Origin: an uncultured Eubacteriales bacterium
Lineage (GTDB): Bacteria; Bacillota; Clostridia; Oscillospirales; Butyricicoccaceae
Direction: 5' to 3'
Assembly (NCBI GenBank): GCA_910586105.1
Contig: CAJUGU010000001.1
Coordinates: forward strand, 7,033-71,032
Length of the DNA stretch: 64,000 nucleotides
Shown: positions 49,046-58,935 of the stretch, in pieces
How positions within the stretch are numbered: the first letter of the stretch is position 1
Layout of the letters: the number at the start of each line of letters is the position of its first letter
Translations under genes and position numbers: made by a program
Notes under the pieces: model-generated
Databases searched by the model: none
What the model was told of the DNA's origin: nothing
What the model saw: only the letters and a program-made list of their open reading frames with translations

Positions 49046-52000
49046 TTAAAAATCGAACACGATCGAGTAGGTAATGTTGCTTTTGTTGTACATACATTGA
49101 TGGTTCGTATAGTAGTAGAACCGCATTTGCGTGTAGGTTCCGGTCGGCAGCGTGCCGGAGAACGAAACGCCGTTGTTCGTATCCTTGTAGGCGATCTGCT
49201 CCCATTGACCGGTCAGGACGTTGTATGCTTCGATCTTGCCGTGATCTCTGCCGCTGTGTCCGCTGACCGCAGGTACATTGTAGGTGTACTCCGTAATGTA
49301 GCCGTAAATGGTTTCGCCTTCGTCTTCAAAGCTGATACCTGGTTCTTCAATGTACGAATTTGCGCCGACAAGCGTCATGCCGCCGCCACGGTTATCTGCG
49401 ACAAAGAACACGATCGCCGCCCATGGGGACGTTGCGCCGAAAGCATCCACTGCACGGCATTTAATCAGATGCTTGCCGTAAGGATAGGTCGTGGATTCTG
49501 CATCCCGGCCTTCCCATTCGTAGGTGATTGCATCGCCTTCCGGGTCGGTCGAAGATGCGGTAATGGTCACGTTCTGGTTCGGTCGCACCACGCCCGCGGT
49601 GGGATTTTTCGTGATAACCGGCTTGGACGGCGCCTGATTGACAAACTCGATCGTTTTTTCCTGCCACGCGGATGCGGCTCCATAAGAATCGACCGCGCGG
49701 ACGCTGATCGTATGGCTTCCGCTGCGCGAGTACCAGCCTGACGGGGAATAGCCGCCGCCCCATTCCAGTGTCACGGGGTCGCCGTCTGGGTCGCTGCCGA
49801 TTGCGGAAATATTTGCGAGGAAGTTGTTTCCGCTGGTCTGGCGGGTCACTTCGGCGGTGAAGTCGGTAATAACCGGCGCGTTATTGATGAATTCAATCGT
49901 GCGGGACTGCCAGGCGGAGGCCGCGCCCCATTCATCGACCGCGCGGACGCGGATCGTGTGCGTGCCGACCGTGTAATAACCGTCTGCCTGATATTCCGTG
50001 CTCCATTCAAGATGTACCGCGTCGCCGTCCGGGTCGGAACAGGTTGCATTTACATCCGCGAAGAAGCGACCGTCCCGCATATTTCGGGTGGAAACGGCGT
50101 TGAAACTGTCGATCGTCGGCGCATTGTTGGTAACGGTGACGTTCGCAAACGCACTGGTCAGGTTGCCTGCATCGTCGCGCACAGTCGCGGTGATGGTGTA
50201 AGTCCCTTCTTCGTAGAACGAGAGCGTGCCGCCGTCGTTGGAGAGGAAACCGGTGTTGCTGTCCAGTGTGACCGGCCTGCCGCCCTTTTTTACGCCCCAG
50301 CTTACATTCAGACTGCCCGCGCCGCTGATGCCGACCGGGAATTTGCTGCCGATATGCACCGATTCCGGAGCGGTTACGGTGAGCGCAGCCTTGAAAATAA
50401 TCGTGATGTTCTGGCTTGCGGTCGCGGTTTTGCCGTTGCTGTCACGCAAGGTTGCGGTCAACGTGTATTCGCCCGGTTCGGGGAAAATCACCGTGCCGCC
50501 GTCGTTGTCCAGCGCGGACAGGTCAAGGATGCAGGCCGCGCCGTCCTTCTGCGCCGACCATATGACCGTACTGCCGTCAGGGTTGAAAAGTTTGTCCATC
50601 ACGACCGGAACGCGATTGCCTGCGTATTCCATGCCCGCCATCGTGAACGCTAACGTACCAACCGGCAGGACAGTGATGGTGTCGCTGGATACGAAAGTGC
50701 GTCCTAAACCGTCCGTCAGCTTCCCGATCAGGCGGTATGTGCCGCCCTGCGTAAACTGGATTGCACCGCCCAAATTGTTTAGGTCGCCGGTCACATAAGT
50801 CGCGATATCGGCAGGCTGGCCGTCGCGCTCCAAAGACCATTCAACCGGCAATTCGATGTTGTTTCCGAGCGTCCGGACTTGCGCGGTTTCACCGGTGTAA
50901 ACTTGCTGCTCGGTGATGCTGACCTGTAATTCCTGCTCGGCAAGCACTTCAATGCTCGCGCCATCGAACGAGAATACTCGCCCGGTTGCGTCTGTGACTT
51001 CGCAGCCAAGCGTGAAAATACCGGCGTGTTTGATACGGATTTCGCCCGGTTCTGCGGTCAGGTTTCCGGCAACATAAGTGCCCCAGTTCTGGCGCAGACC
51101 GTAGGTGTCGTCGATGTGCCATTGGATAACCGAACCTTCCACATCGGCTACATTTTGCGATTCTACGCCGACAGGGAATGTATTATCCGTATGCGCGTAG
51201 TTTGGCAGCGTCCAAGCGACAGCAGGGAGGGGATAAACCGTGAATTTCTGCTCGTAAGAGTAGGTGCGCCCGCCCGCGTCCTTGAAGTAGGCGCGGAGTT
51301 TGTAATCGCCCGCCTGCTTGAATTGCAGCTTGCCGCCGTCTGCGGTCAGTTCGCCGGTCACATAGTCCGCGACGGGAACGATTTCGCCGTTCCGGGTCAG
51401 TTCCCAGCGCAGCGGATTGTCTGCAAGTTCTTCAAATCCAGTGACGAGCGTCACCGTCGAATCCGTGTGGAACATTGCAGGGAGGTAAAAGCCGGAAACG
51501 CCTACAGGGTAAATCTGAATGGAATCCGCCGCAGATGTTACGCGTCCCAATTCATCCGTCACAGTGGCGGTGAAGGTGTAAAGCCCCGGCTCTGTGAAGA
51601 ATCCGTGCCCGCCGTTTTTGTTCAACGCAAAGGGCGGCTGGATTTCTACGCCGTCCCGCAGCACTGTCCAAATCACGGCGTTTTTGCCAAGATTTTCTGT
51701 GGTTAGTTTCACATCTTCGGCGGTGTCGGTATGGCTCATTTCATTGACCGAAACGGCCAGTTTGACCACCGGATAAATGCGGATGGTCTGTGAACAGGAA
51801 TATTCGCGGTTCAGGTCGTCGTCGGCAGTGGCCGTCAAGGTGTAAACGCCAACAGCCGGGAAGCGTACATTGCCGCCCGCGTTTCCCAGCTCGCCCAGCA
51901 TATTATCCGTGAGTGAAACCGGCTCGCCGTCTTTGGTAAGTGTCCAAACCACGTCCTGATCCTGCAAATCGCTGGTCAGCAGGTCAATCGGTGTGCTGGA

Positions 52001-54880
52001 ATCCGTCCACGCAGCGGCAGGAAGGGTAAACTGCAAACCTGCAACAGGGTACACTGTTACAGGGACAGTTTGTGCGGCGAATACACGCCCGGTTTCGTCC
52101 GTTACCGATGCAGAAATGTCGTAAATCCCAGCGGTTTCAATTTGAATTGTGCCGCCGTCGTTGGCCAGACTGCCAATATAAGCGGTTTCGGCAGTGGGGT
52201 CATTGGATGGGCAAACCCTCCAAGTTATGGGCAGTGATGTATCACGATTCAGGCTGATGTGAAGCGGTTCGTCTGTATGCACAGCGGATTCGGTCGAAAG
52301 TTCCAGCGACAGAATCGGGTAGACTTCAATCGTTTGTTCATGCGTAAACGTGCGGCCTAAACCATCTGTTACACTGGCGGTCAAGACGTTTGTACCGACC
52401 TTTCGGAACTTCACGCTCCCGCCTTTGTTATCCAGATTTCCCTTGATGCCGTCCATCAATCGAACCGGCTGGCCGTCAACTGCCAGCGACCACTCGACTT
52501 TACTTTTTCCGAGATTTTCGGAGTTCATTTTAACTTTGACGGTTTCATCCGGGTGTGCAAACTCCGGCAGCCGGAAGGACAACCGCATGGTGTCCCATAC
52601 CTGAATACTATCGCTGGCGCTGAATGTTCGCCCAAGCTCATCCGTCACGCTGGCGGTTATGGTGTAAGTACCGGCAGAGGGGAACGTGATTTCGCCGCCT
52701 TCATTTAATAAGGAATGACTGACGACGATTCCGTTCTCGGCAGTCACATTCCAAGCAACGTCCAAATCACCATAATTTCCGCTCAATCCGACTGCGGCAG
52801 ACTGGTCAATGTGGACTGTTTCCGGAACGTCCAGCGCCAGGTCGATCACGGGGTAAACCGTAATCGGCAGGGTAGCGGTAAATTCTTTTCCCAGCTCATC
52901 CGTAGCAATGGCGGTGAGAACATAATCGCCGACGCCCTCAAAAGAGAGCGTTTTATCCCCGTTTTCAAGCGAAAGGGGAATTTCTTCGCCGTTTCGGGTC
53001 ATGCTCCACTGGATTGCTGTAGGCACGCCATGCTCTACGATCATGCTGATTGCTGCATCTTCATCCTCGTGCAGTTTATCAACATCGGAGGTCAGGGTAA
53101 GCGCCAGATTTTCAATCACCTGAATGGAAACGGGATTGGAAGCAAATTCGCGCCCCTGCGAATCCGTTGCAATCGCAGTCAGCACATAACTTCCGGCACC
53201 CTCAAAGGCCAGCGTGCCGCCCTGATTTTCGAGCGTTACGGGAGCGCTTTCTCCGTCACGGGTCAATTCCCAGCGGATGGATGAAGGTTCGCCGCTCTTC
53301 GGGGGCAGGCTGATTTCTACAGTTTCGTCCTCGTGGACTTTTTCGGCGCTGGCAGTCAGCGCAAGATTGATTACTGGCAGGATGGTGATATTTTGGCTGG
53401 CGGTGTACTGCTTTCCGGCATCGTCGGTAAGCGTGGCCGTCAGTGTATAATCACCGACTTCCGGAAGTGCAAGCGTGCCTCCGTCCTTTGTGAAGCCCTT
53501 CGGCAGCGGGTAGGCGGCTTCGTCTTTGGTCAGCAACCATTCGACCGCGCCGTTCAACCCGTTATTCGTCAACAACTTCACGTCTGCGGTTGTGTCGATA
53601 TAGCCGTATTCCGGCAGGGAAAAGGCAATATCGCCAACCGGCAGCACTTCTACCGACCTCGTGCAAATGGCGATACCAACAGCGTTCGACGCAGTGGCTT
53701 TCAGCGTATAGCGTCCCGGTTCTGAACAGGTGAGCGTTCCGCCCTTTGCGGTGAAGCTCCTGCTGGGCTGGGTTCTCCCGTCTTTCGTGAGCACCCAAGT
53801 GACGGAATCTGCATCCGTAAGGGTTGTTTCTACGTCTGCGGAATCCCCGACGTACAGATATTTCGGAAGGTCGAAAGAAATGGTCGGTTTTGTGGTATTT
53901 TCCTGCTTTTCGGTAAATGTAACCTTGTTATTTTTGTCCATCGTCTGGGGATAAACGATGGAACAGCTTTGCTTGGATAACTCCGAAGCAGTTTCATCGA
54001 AAATTACCTGTACGGGGTTATCGTTTCGCGGAGTAACGATTTCGGCGATTTCCGATTTCCCGCTGATGCGGATTTCCGAGCCGCCCCAGACAATCAGCCG
54101 CCCTTTGACAGTAACATTGTTCAAACGGAGTTTTTGCTCCTGCAAGCCGTTCGCAAGGATCAAATCGCCCTCAAATACTGCGTCGTGGATATTTGCTGCG
54201 CCACGCACCAGAACAGTATTGCGGTAGGTTCCGGTCAGCTCACCGGAATCGTAGACGCTGCGGAAAATGCTGGACATGATCTGTGCCATCTCTGCACGGG
54301 TGATGTTGCCCTTCGGGTTCAGGTTTCCGGTATCACCGCCGACCACGTATTGACGCTCCACCATTGCGGAAACCGCGTCGCACGCCCATCCGCTGACGTT
54401 GCTTTGGTCTGGAAATTTGGTGAGTACCTTGCTGTTTCCAGTCGAAAGGCAGATTGTGCGCGCCAGCGCCGATATCGCCTGTTCGCGGCTGATGAAATCG
54501 TTCGGCCCCATCCGATTTTGGCCGTACCCAGCGAAGGTTCCCATGTTGACCGCCTGCGCAATGGAATCATAGTACCAGCTTCCGGGAATCGTGTCGATAT
54601 ACTGTGAAATATCGGCGTTTTTGTATGTGCCAAACAGCCGATCGATCATCGCGGCAAGCTGTGCGCGGGTCAGGTAATCATCAGGAGCCATACGGTTTTC
54701 CGCTTTTCCAGCCAGCACGCCGTTATCGACTGCCCATACCAGCGCACTGTGCGCCCAATGATTGGCTATGTCGCCGAAATCAGAGATTTTCGCAGCTTGC
54801 GCGGCTAAAGGGCTGGTCAGTATCAGCGCCGCCAATGCGCCAACCGTTGCTCGCTTAAATTTTGTAAGATGTTTGCTCAT
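49046..54880 (-). CDS. Giant secreted repeat protein with N-terminal SLH domains
   Basis: A 1944-residue protein from ATG 54880 (AGGAGG five bases upstream; the frame to 54928 lacks a site). The signal peptide covers about residues 1-30 (ATVGALAALILTSPLAAQA). Three SLH modules follow (YLTRAQLAAMIDRLFG, ISREQAISALAR, NITRAEMAQIMSSIF; about 35-210). A short beta segment follows, then more than ten units of about 90 residues ending xYTLTATVTDxLGRxF...IxVYPV, an Ig-like pattern. Near the C-terminus three Ig/PKD-like units carry SDPDGDxVxLEW and HTIxVRAVDxxGAASAW. A beta-rich end has no anchor. It is probably wall-bound by its SLH modules, with a long fibre-like repeat stalk, perhaps partner to the 42271 product. 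Confidence 0.88.
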   Translation of the reverse strand: MSKHLTKFKRATVGALAALILTSPLAAQAAKISDFGDIANHWAHSALVWAVDNGVLAGKAENRMAPDDYLTRAQLAAMIDRLFGTYKNADISQYIDTIPGSWYYDSIAQAVNMGTFAGYGQNRMGPNDFISREQAISALARTICLSTGNSKVLTKFPDQSNVSGWACDAVSAMVERQYVVGGDTGNLNPKGNITRAEMAQIMSSIFRSVYDSGELTGTYRNTVLVRGAANIHDAVFEGDLILANGLQEQKLRLNNVTVKGRLIVWGGSEIRISGKSEIAEIVTPRNDNPVQVIFDETASELSKQSCSIVYPQTMDKNNKVTFTEKQENTTKPTISFDLPKYLYVGDSADVETTLTDADSVTWVLTKDGRTQPSRSFTAKGGTLTCSEPGRYTLKATASNAVGIAICTRSVEVLPVGDIAFSLPEYGYIDTTADVKLLTNNGLNGAVEWLLTKDEAAYPLPKGFTKDGGTLALPEVGDYTLTATLTDDAGKQYTASQNITILPVINLALTASAEKVHEDETVEISLPPKSGEPSSIRWELTRDGESAPVTLENQGGTLAFEGAGSYVLTAIATDSQGREFASNPVSIQVIENLALTLTSDVDKLHEDEDAAISMIVEHGVPTAIQWSMTRNGEEIPLSLENGDKTLSFEGVGDYVLTAIATDELGKEFTATLPITVYPVIDLALDVPETVHIDQSAAVGLSGNYGDLDVAWNVTAENGIVVSHSLLNEGGEITFPSAGTYTITASVTDELGRTFSASDSIQVWDTMRLSFRLPEFAHPDETVKVKMNSENLGKSKVEWSLAVDGQPVRLMDGIKGNLDNKGGSVKFRKVGTNVLTASVTDGLGRTFTHEQTIEVYPILSLELSTESAVHTDEPLHISLNRDTSLPITWRVCPSNDPTAETAYIGSLANDGGTIQIETAGIYDISASVTDETGRVFAAQTVPVTVYPVAGLQFTLPAAAWTDSSTPIDLLTSDLQDQDVVWTLTKDGEPVSLTDNMLGELGNAGGNVRFPAVGVYTLTATADDDLNREYSCSQTIRIYPVVKLAVSVNEMSHTDTAEDVKLTTENLGKNAVIWTVLRDGVEIQPPFALNKNGGHGFFTEPGLYTFTATVTDELGRVTSAADSIQIYPVGVSGFYLPAMFHTDSTVTLVTGFEELADNPLRWELTRNGEIVPVADYVTGELTADGGKLQFKQAGDYKLRAYFKDAGGRTYSYEQKFTVYPLPAVAWTLPNYAHTDNTFPVGVESQNVADVEGSVIQWHIDDTYGLRQNWGTYVAGNLTAEPGEIRIKHAGIFTLGCEVTDATGRVFSFDGASIEVLAEQELQVSITEQQVYTGETAQVRTLGNNIELPVEWSLERDGQPADIATYVTGDLNNLGGAIQFTQGGTYRLIGKLTDGLGRTFVSSDTITVLPVGTLAFTMAGMEYAGNRVPVVMDKLFNPDGSTVIWSAQKDGAACILDLSALDNDGGTVIFPEPGEYTLTATLRDSNGKTATASQNITIIFKAALTVTAPESVHIGSKFPVGISGAGSLNVSWGVKKGGRPVTLDSNTGFLSNDGGTLSFYEEGTYTITATVRDDAGNLTSAFANVTVTNNAPTIDSFNAVSTRNMRDGRFFADVNATCSDPDGDAVHLEWSTEYQADGYYTVGTHTIRVRAVDEWGAASAWQSRTIEFINNAPVITDFTAEVTRQTSGNNFLANISAIGSDPDGDPVTLEWGGGYSPSGWYSRSGSHTISVRAVDSYGAASAWQEKTIEFVNQAPSKPVITKNPTAGVVRPNQNVTITASSTDPEGDAITYEWEGRDAESTTYPYGKHLIKCRAVDAFGATSPWAAIVFFVADNRGGGMTLVGANSYIEEPGISFEDEGETIYGYITEYTYNVPAVSGHSGRDHGKIEAYNVLTGQWEQIAYKDTNNGVSFSGTLPTGTYTQMRFYYYTNHQCMYNKSNITYSIVFDF

Positions 54881-54970
54881 GCTTCCTCCTTTCGGTGTCA
54901 TTTTTCTGATTTTAGGACAAGAATACACTCTACGGGGGAACGAGCTGATAGTGGAGCAGATATTTTCGCG

Positions 54971-55432
54971 TCACGCGGTCGCACCTCCTTCCTGACCGCC
55001 CCACTTGGTCAGCACGATCGATTCGCCGTTTTTCATGCGTTCCCACAGGCAGCAGGCCGCCATTGCCAGCTCGCCGGTATTGGAGCAGACGGTTTCCGTG
55101 CCGACCATCATGAACTCGCCAGGCTTCGCAAAATACTGCTGGAATTCCGCCTGCTGCATCGGCGTGAGCGAGATAAAACGGTTGTCTTTGAAACCGCACA
55201 GCAGGAAAGTACCCGCGATGTATTCGCCCCTGCGGGTCGTGCAGCGGTTGAGCGGAAGGCTTGCCGCGCTCTCCCGGTCGCGGCTGACAAGCATCACCCT
55301 CTGGGGAAGATAACACCCGGTTTCCACCGGCCCGCCTACGATCTGCTCAAAGTCCTCCAGCGTGTTCCGAACCCGCGCCGGACGCGGGGCTTTGCCCGGT
55401 TCGATCACCAAAACATTGATTTCCTTTGCCAT
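54971..55432 (-). CDS. DUF3846 family protein
   Basis: A 153-residue protein from ATG 55432 (MAKEINVLVIEPGKAPRPA), with GGAGG upstream; the frame to 55480 is less likely. The opening VLVIEPGKAPRPARV with LEDFEQIVGGPVE is the DUF3846 pattern, found beside replication and transfer genes of Firmicute elements. A Cys-containing second half (AMAACCLWERMKNGESIVLT) follows. No function is known. It lies just after repA on the same strand. Confidence 0.85.
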   Translation of the reverse strand: MAKEINVLVIEPGKAPRPARVRNTLEDFEQIVGGPVETGCYLPQRVMLVSRDRESAASLPLNRCTTRRGEYIAGTFLLCGFKDNRFISLTPMQQAEFQQYFAKPGEFMMVGTETVCSNTGELAMAACCLWERMKNGESIVLTKWGGQEGGATA

Positions 55433-55485
55433 ATAAGCATTCCTCCTCTTGATTTTGATTGATTTTATTGCACTTTTCACGTGGA

Positions 55486-56535
55486 TCAGCCATTTAACAG
55501 GCCGTGCGCCATGTCGTGGCTGACCCGCGAGGTGTAATACTGGCTCATCGTGACCGGCGCGTTGTACAACGCCGAAAGTGTGTATGCCTTGATGTTTGCC
55601 ACCTTCGTGGTGTTCTCCTTCAAGCTGCTCATGACGTACCGGATATGTTCGCTGTTCAGCTTCAGCAGGCGGCTTTTGACCACCTCAGCGTCCATCTCCT
55701 GCCCGCAAATGCGGATGCTGTCCCGTGTCGTGCAGCAGGCTTCCACCATCAGCTCAACGTAGCCGTCCAACGTTTCCTGCTCCCAGGGATTGTCGTGAAG
55801 CAGGTCGTCATAGTCGATATTTTCCCGGATCAGTTCGCGGTAATCGTCCATCTCATCCATCCGCATCCTCCGTTTCGGAACTCGAAAATGTTTACCGGCA
55901 GGCGGTGAGGGGGTAGGGGGAAGGATGGATGAATCCGTCTCGCTAAACTCAGTCTTGTTTCTCTCAGTATTATTAGCGGCGGTTTTTCCGCTGTCTTGAC
56001 CGCGCATTTCCCGCTGTGCAGACTGCGGAAAATCAGCAGTCTTGACTGTGGTACTGTCCAGCGGTCTTGACTGCGGCTTTTCCGCAGTCTGGGCGTTGGC
56101 AGGCGCGGCGGACGGTGTAGGCGCAGCAGGAGACGGTTCAGGCACTTGCGCGGGCTGAGGCTGTTCCGGGTCGGGCGGCAACGTGAAATTCTTGACGTAG
56201 ATTCTCGTAGGCTTTCCCTGTCCCTGCTTCCGGCGCTCAATCAGGCCAGTACCGCCACCGTCCAGTTCTCGGAACAGCTTGGTGGCCTTGTCCTTGCCAC
56301 AGCTCATAAGCGTCATTGCATCTTCCTGCGTGAAGTAGATGTAGACGCGCCCGTTACCGTCCAGCCAGCCGTTGCGCACAGACAGGCTCATGCGGTCGAG
56401 CAGCAGCCCATAAAGTACCTTTGCTTCGATCGACACGCCGCGATAGCGTCGGTCGGTCAGCAGCACCTTGGGAATGCGGTAGAAGCTGTACTGCTCCGCT
56501 TCATTGCCGTAGTAATAATCTAAATCCAGCGGCAT
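55486..56535 (-). CDS. repA: RepA-like replication initiator
   Basis: A 349-residue protein. The N-terminal RepA_N domain (about 1-120) has EQYSFYRIPKVLLTD, SIEAKVLYGLLLDRM, YIYFTQEDAM and a winged-helix-like FRELDGGGTGLIERRKQG. A Pro/Ala/Gln-rich linker follows (125-215). The C-terminal DUF6017-like part (about 220-349) includes IRENIDYDDLLHD and SSLKENTTKVANIKAYTLSALYNAP. Such proteins start replication of the excised circular element. No iterons were identified in the gene. A terminator separates it from the upstream par genes. Confidence 0.9.
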   Translation of the reverse strand: MPLDLDYYYGNEAEQYSFYRIPKVLLTDRRYRGVSIEAKVLYGLLLDRMSLSVRNGWLDGNGRVYIYFTQEDAMTLMSCGKDKATKLFRELDGGGTGLIERRKQGQGKPTRIYVKNFTLPPDPEQPQPAQVPEPSPAAPTPSAAPANAQTAEKPQSRPLDSTTVKTADFPQSAQREMRGQDSGKTAANNTERNKTEFSETDSSILPPTPSPPAGKHFRVPKRRMRMDEMDDYRELIRENIDYDDLLHDNPWEQETLDGYVELMVEACCTTRDSIRICGQEMDAEVVKSRLLKLNSEHIRYVMSSLKENTTKVANIKAYTLSALYNAPVTMSQYYTSRVSHDMAHGLLNG

Positions 56536-56567
56536 TTTTCTAACCTCCTCATTATTTTCAGGGAAAA

Positions 56568-56607
56568 CAAAAACGCCCCGGTAACTGTCAATTAGTCACC
56601 GGGGCGT
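56568..56607 (-). terminator. Rho-independent terminator upstream of repA
   Basis: On the minus strand ACGCCCCGGT (56598-56607) pairs with ACCGGGGCGT (56573-56582), followed by TTTTTG. It ends transcription arriving from the par genes just before repA. Confidence 0.85.
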
Positions 56608-56636
56608 TATCGGTCTTCCTTATCATCCGGAAATGC

Positions 56637-56685
56637 AAAAAGCCAGCTGCGCATCTGGTTTTAGTCAGATTCACAGCTGGTTTTT
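56637..56685. terminator. Second hairpin terminator after the 56693 gene
   Basis: AAAAAGCCAGCTG (56637-56649) pairs with CAGCTGGTTTTT (56674-56685). With A- and T-rich ends it can act on both strands. It follows the stop of the 56693-57190 gene, giving two terminators in a row before repA. Confidence 0.75.
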
Positions 56686-56692
56686 GGCACTT

Positions 56693-57190
56693 CTATGCGT
56701 TTGCTTGCAAGGTCTGGGTAATTTCCTGAATATGGCGCAGCCATTGCGCTCGGATTTCATCATCAAGCCAGGACTGATATAATTCGTGTTCGGGATGCTG
56801 AACCTGTTGAAGCTCTTCCAAAAGGATTTGCAAATCTGCATCTGTGACAACAAAATTCCGGATATGATGTTCTATCAACTGCCCATTTTCATCTATGGAA
56901 ACAACCAATTCGCCTGTGCGGTAATAATCTGCAAGGCATTCTGCAATCAACAATGCCGCTTGGGTGAAATTTTGCGGAAAGGATTTTCCAATATAGAAAT
57001 CCAGCTGTTCCGGCGGACATCCGCGGTTTGCTTTCAAGCATTCCGCCATGATATCTTGCCGGAGCAATTCCAACGCTTCCGCAACATGAAATGTAAGATA
57101 GTTTGCCTTTTGCAGCTGTTCACGTGCGATCAATGCCAATAAGTCCAGACCATAGTCGCTTTGTCGGGATTTGACACCCCACGAACCCAT
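56693..57190 (-). CDS. Hypothetical element protein of the MGSWGVKxxxSDxGLD type
   Basis: A 165-residue protein from ATG 57190, with AAGGAAGG upstream. The longer frame to 57235 overlaps parB and is less likely. It starts MGSWGVKSRQSDYGLDLLALI, an opening I recognise from small proteins near partition or replication genes on Firmicute elements; DUF4259 proteins have a similar start. The rest is helical and acidic (LLEELQQVQHPEHELYQ). No function is known. It is the last gene of the par operon before two terminators. Confidence 0.65.
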   Translation of the reverse strand: MGSWGVKSRQSDYGLDLLALIAREQLQKANYLTFHVAEALELLRQDIMAECLKANRGCPPEQLDFYIGKSFPQNFTQAALLIAECLADYYRTGELVVSIDENGQLIEHHIRNFVVTDADLQILLEELQQVQHPEHELYQSWLDDEIRAQWLRHIQEITQTLQANA

Positions 57191-57213
57191 ATGATCGACC
57201 TTCCTTTCTGCTT

Positions 57214-58125
57214 TTATTTGTTTTGGATGCTCCATGACTCTAGCAGGGATATGATAATTTCTTCTATCTGCTGACCGGTGTAGGATTTGGGGAAATATTG
57301 GTTCAAGCGCTCCTGTTTCAATACGATTTTTACCGGCGCAGTGCGTTCAACGGTCAGTATTTCTCCGATCACAGCAGCGGTCAGGGTTCCTTCTTTGCTG
57401 CGCCTTCTTATTTCCACAAATTGATTTTTAGCTGGAACCATATTCAGTTTGTCGATCGCCGTCATAAGAACCGTTTGCATATCTTCTGTTAAATCAGAAA
57501 GATAATCAGCGGCAGTGCTGACCGAAATCTTATCCGCATCAACCAATGTCAGTAAAGCTGGGATCAGCCTGGTCAGCGCTATATACCTTGCAACAGCCAT
57601 ACCGGATTTTTCTCCTGCATCCAATGCAATTTGTTCCCGTGTCGTCAACTTCTGCACGCCGCGTGCAGAAGTTTGGCTGCTGCGTTTGCCCTGATGCTTC
57701 AATGCTTCCAGTTTCATCTTATAGGCGAATGCCTTTTCGCTCGGCAGGATTTTTTCACGCTGAAGGTTACTGTCTACCATGATTAAGATCGCTTCATCGT
57801 CGTCCAATTCCCGAACGATCACTGGCATCGTTTCTTTATCAGCCAATTCGCTGCCGCGCTTTCGGCGATGCCCTGCGACGATCTCATAACCACCCTCCGG
57901 GCGGGGACGTACAATCCCGGGAACCAATACGCCGTACTTCGTGATGCTGTCAACCGTTTCCTGCATCGCTTCATCGTCACGTACCTGAAAAGGGTGATTC
58001 TTGAACGAATGCAGTTCTGTCAATGGGATTTCCTGAACTCGTTCACCATTAACTTCGACTTTTGATTCTGTCTGAAACAAATCGTCAAAGCCGGTCATTT
58101 GAATTTTACTGGCGCTACTCCGCAT
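57214..58125 (-). CDS. parB: ParB/RepB/Spo0J-type partition protein
   Basis: A 303-residue protein. The ParB nuclease-like N-domain (about 30-120) has LHSFKNHPFQVRDDEAM, GVLVPGIVRPRPEGGYEIVAGHRRKR (here in two parts) and VDSNLQREKILPSEKA. A helix-turn-helix middle follows, then a helical C-terminus for dimerisation. It binds centromere-like sites and works with ParA to keep the circular element in dividing cells. Its start overlaps the parA stop by 11 bases. Confidence 0.92.
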   Translation of the reverse strand: MRSSASKIQMTGFDDLFQTESKVEVNGERVQEIPLTELHSFKNHPFQVRDDEAMQETVDSITKYGVLVPGIVRPRPEGGYEIVAGHRRKRGSELADKETMPVIVRELDDDEAILIMVDSNLQREKILPSEKAFAYKMKLEALKHQGKRSSQTSARGVQKLTTREQIALDAGEKSGMAVARYIALTRLIPALLTLVDADKISVSTAADYLSDLTEDMQTVLMTAIDKLNMVPAKNQFVEIRRRSKEGTLTAAVIGEILTVERTAPVKIVLKQERLNQYFPKSYTGQQIEEIIISLLESWSIQNK

Positions 58126-58906
58126 AACATACCTCCCGCGTCAAAGCTGCGTATGCGGCAGAGACTTTACCAGCAGGGTCGTGAAGATAAATGCTTTGGC
58201 CTTCTGCGCTGGTCTCAGCTGCCCGGACAGACATGGGGATAATGCTGTCAAAGACTTTCAGTTTGCCGCTATAATTGGTGCGAAGCAATTCGATAATGTC
58301 CTTTGTATAATTGGTCCGCATATCTGCCATGGTGATTAGGATACCCGCGACCGCTAAATCCGGATTGATTTGCCGCTTCACTTTTGCAATCGTCCGTAAA
58401 AGCTGCTCCAAACCTTTCAGCGAGAGGAAATGGGGCATCACGGGTATAACCGTTTCGGTCGCTGCGGCAAGCGCGTTAATCGTCAGCATTCCCAGCGAGG
58501 GGCAGCAATCCAACAGAATCACATCGTAATCATCCTGAATGGTTTTGAGATATTGCCGAAGAACCGTTTCACGGCTCATCATGGTCACCAGCGTGACTTC
58601 CAAGCCTGATAACTCGATATTTGCCGGAAGCAGGTCTACGCCTTCATCATGGTGGATAATGCCATAACCTTTTGGAAGCGGTTCCTCCAGAATGACCCGG
58701 TTCAGTACGGTCGCCAATGTGGTTTCCATCTGGTCAGGCTGCTGATAGCCGAGACTGGCCGTCAGCGAGCCTTGTGCATCTACATCAACCAGCAGGACAC
58801 GCTTGCCCTGCCGCGCAAGGCCAATGCCCAAGTTTACCGCAGTCGTAGACTTGCCAACGCCGCCCTTCTGATTGCAAAGCGCTATAATTCTTGCCTTTTG
58901 ATTCAT
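58115..58906 (-). CDS. parA: ParA-type partition ATPase
   Basis: A 263-residue P-loop ATPase. The deviant Walker A is CNQKGGVGKSTTAVNLG, the A' box is LLVDVDAQGSLT and Walker B is DVILLDCCPSLG. ATG 58906 is chosen because GGAGGAG lies 8-9 bases upstream; GTG 58927 would put this site inside the gene. With ParB it segregates the element. Repeats of AAGGACAAA lie upstream and could be operators. It is the first gene of the minus-strand par operon. Confidence 0.92.
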   Translation of the reverse strand: MNQKARIIALCNQKGGVGKSTTAVNLGIGLARQGKRVLLVDVDAQGSLTASLGYQQPDQMETTLATVLNRVILEEPLPKGYGIIHHDEGVDLLPANIELSGLEVTLVTMMSRETVLRQYLKTIQDDYDVILLDCCPSLGMLTINALAAATETVIPVMPHFLSLKGLEQLLRTIAKVKRQINPDLAVAGILITMADMRTNYTKDIIELLRTNYSGKLKVFDSIIPMSVRAAETSAEGQSIYLHDPAGKVSAAYAALTREVCYAE

Positions 58907-58935
58907 ATTGTTCTCCTCCTGTGCCACGAAAAGTT

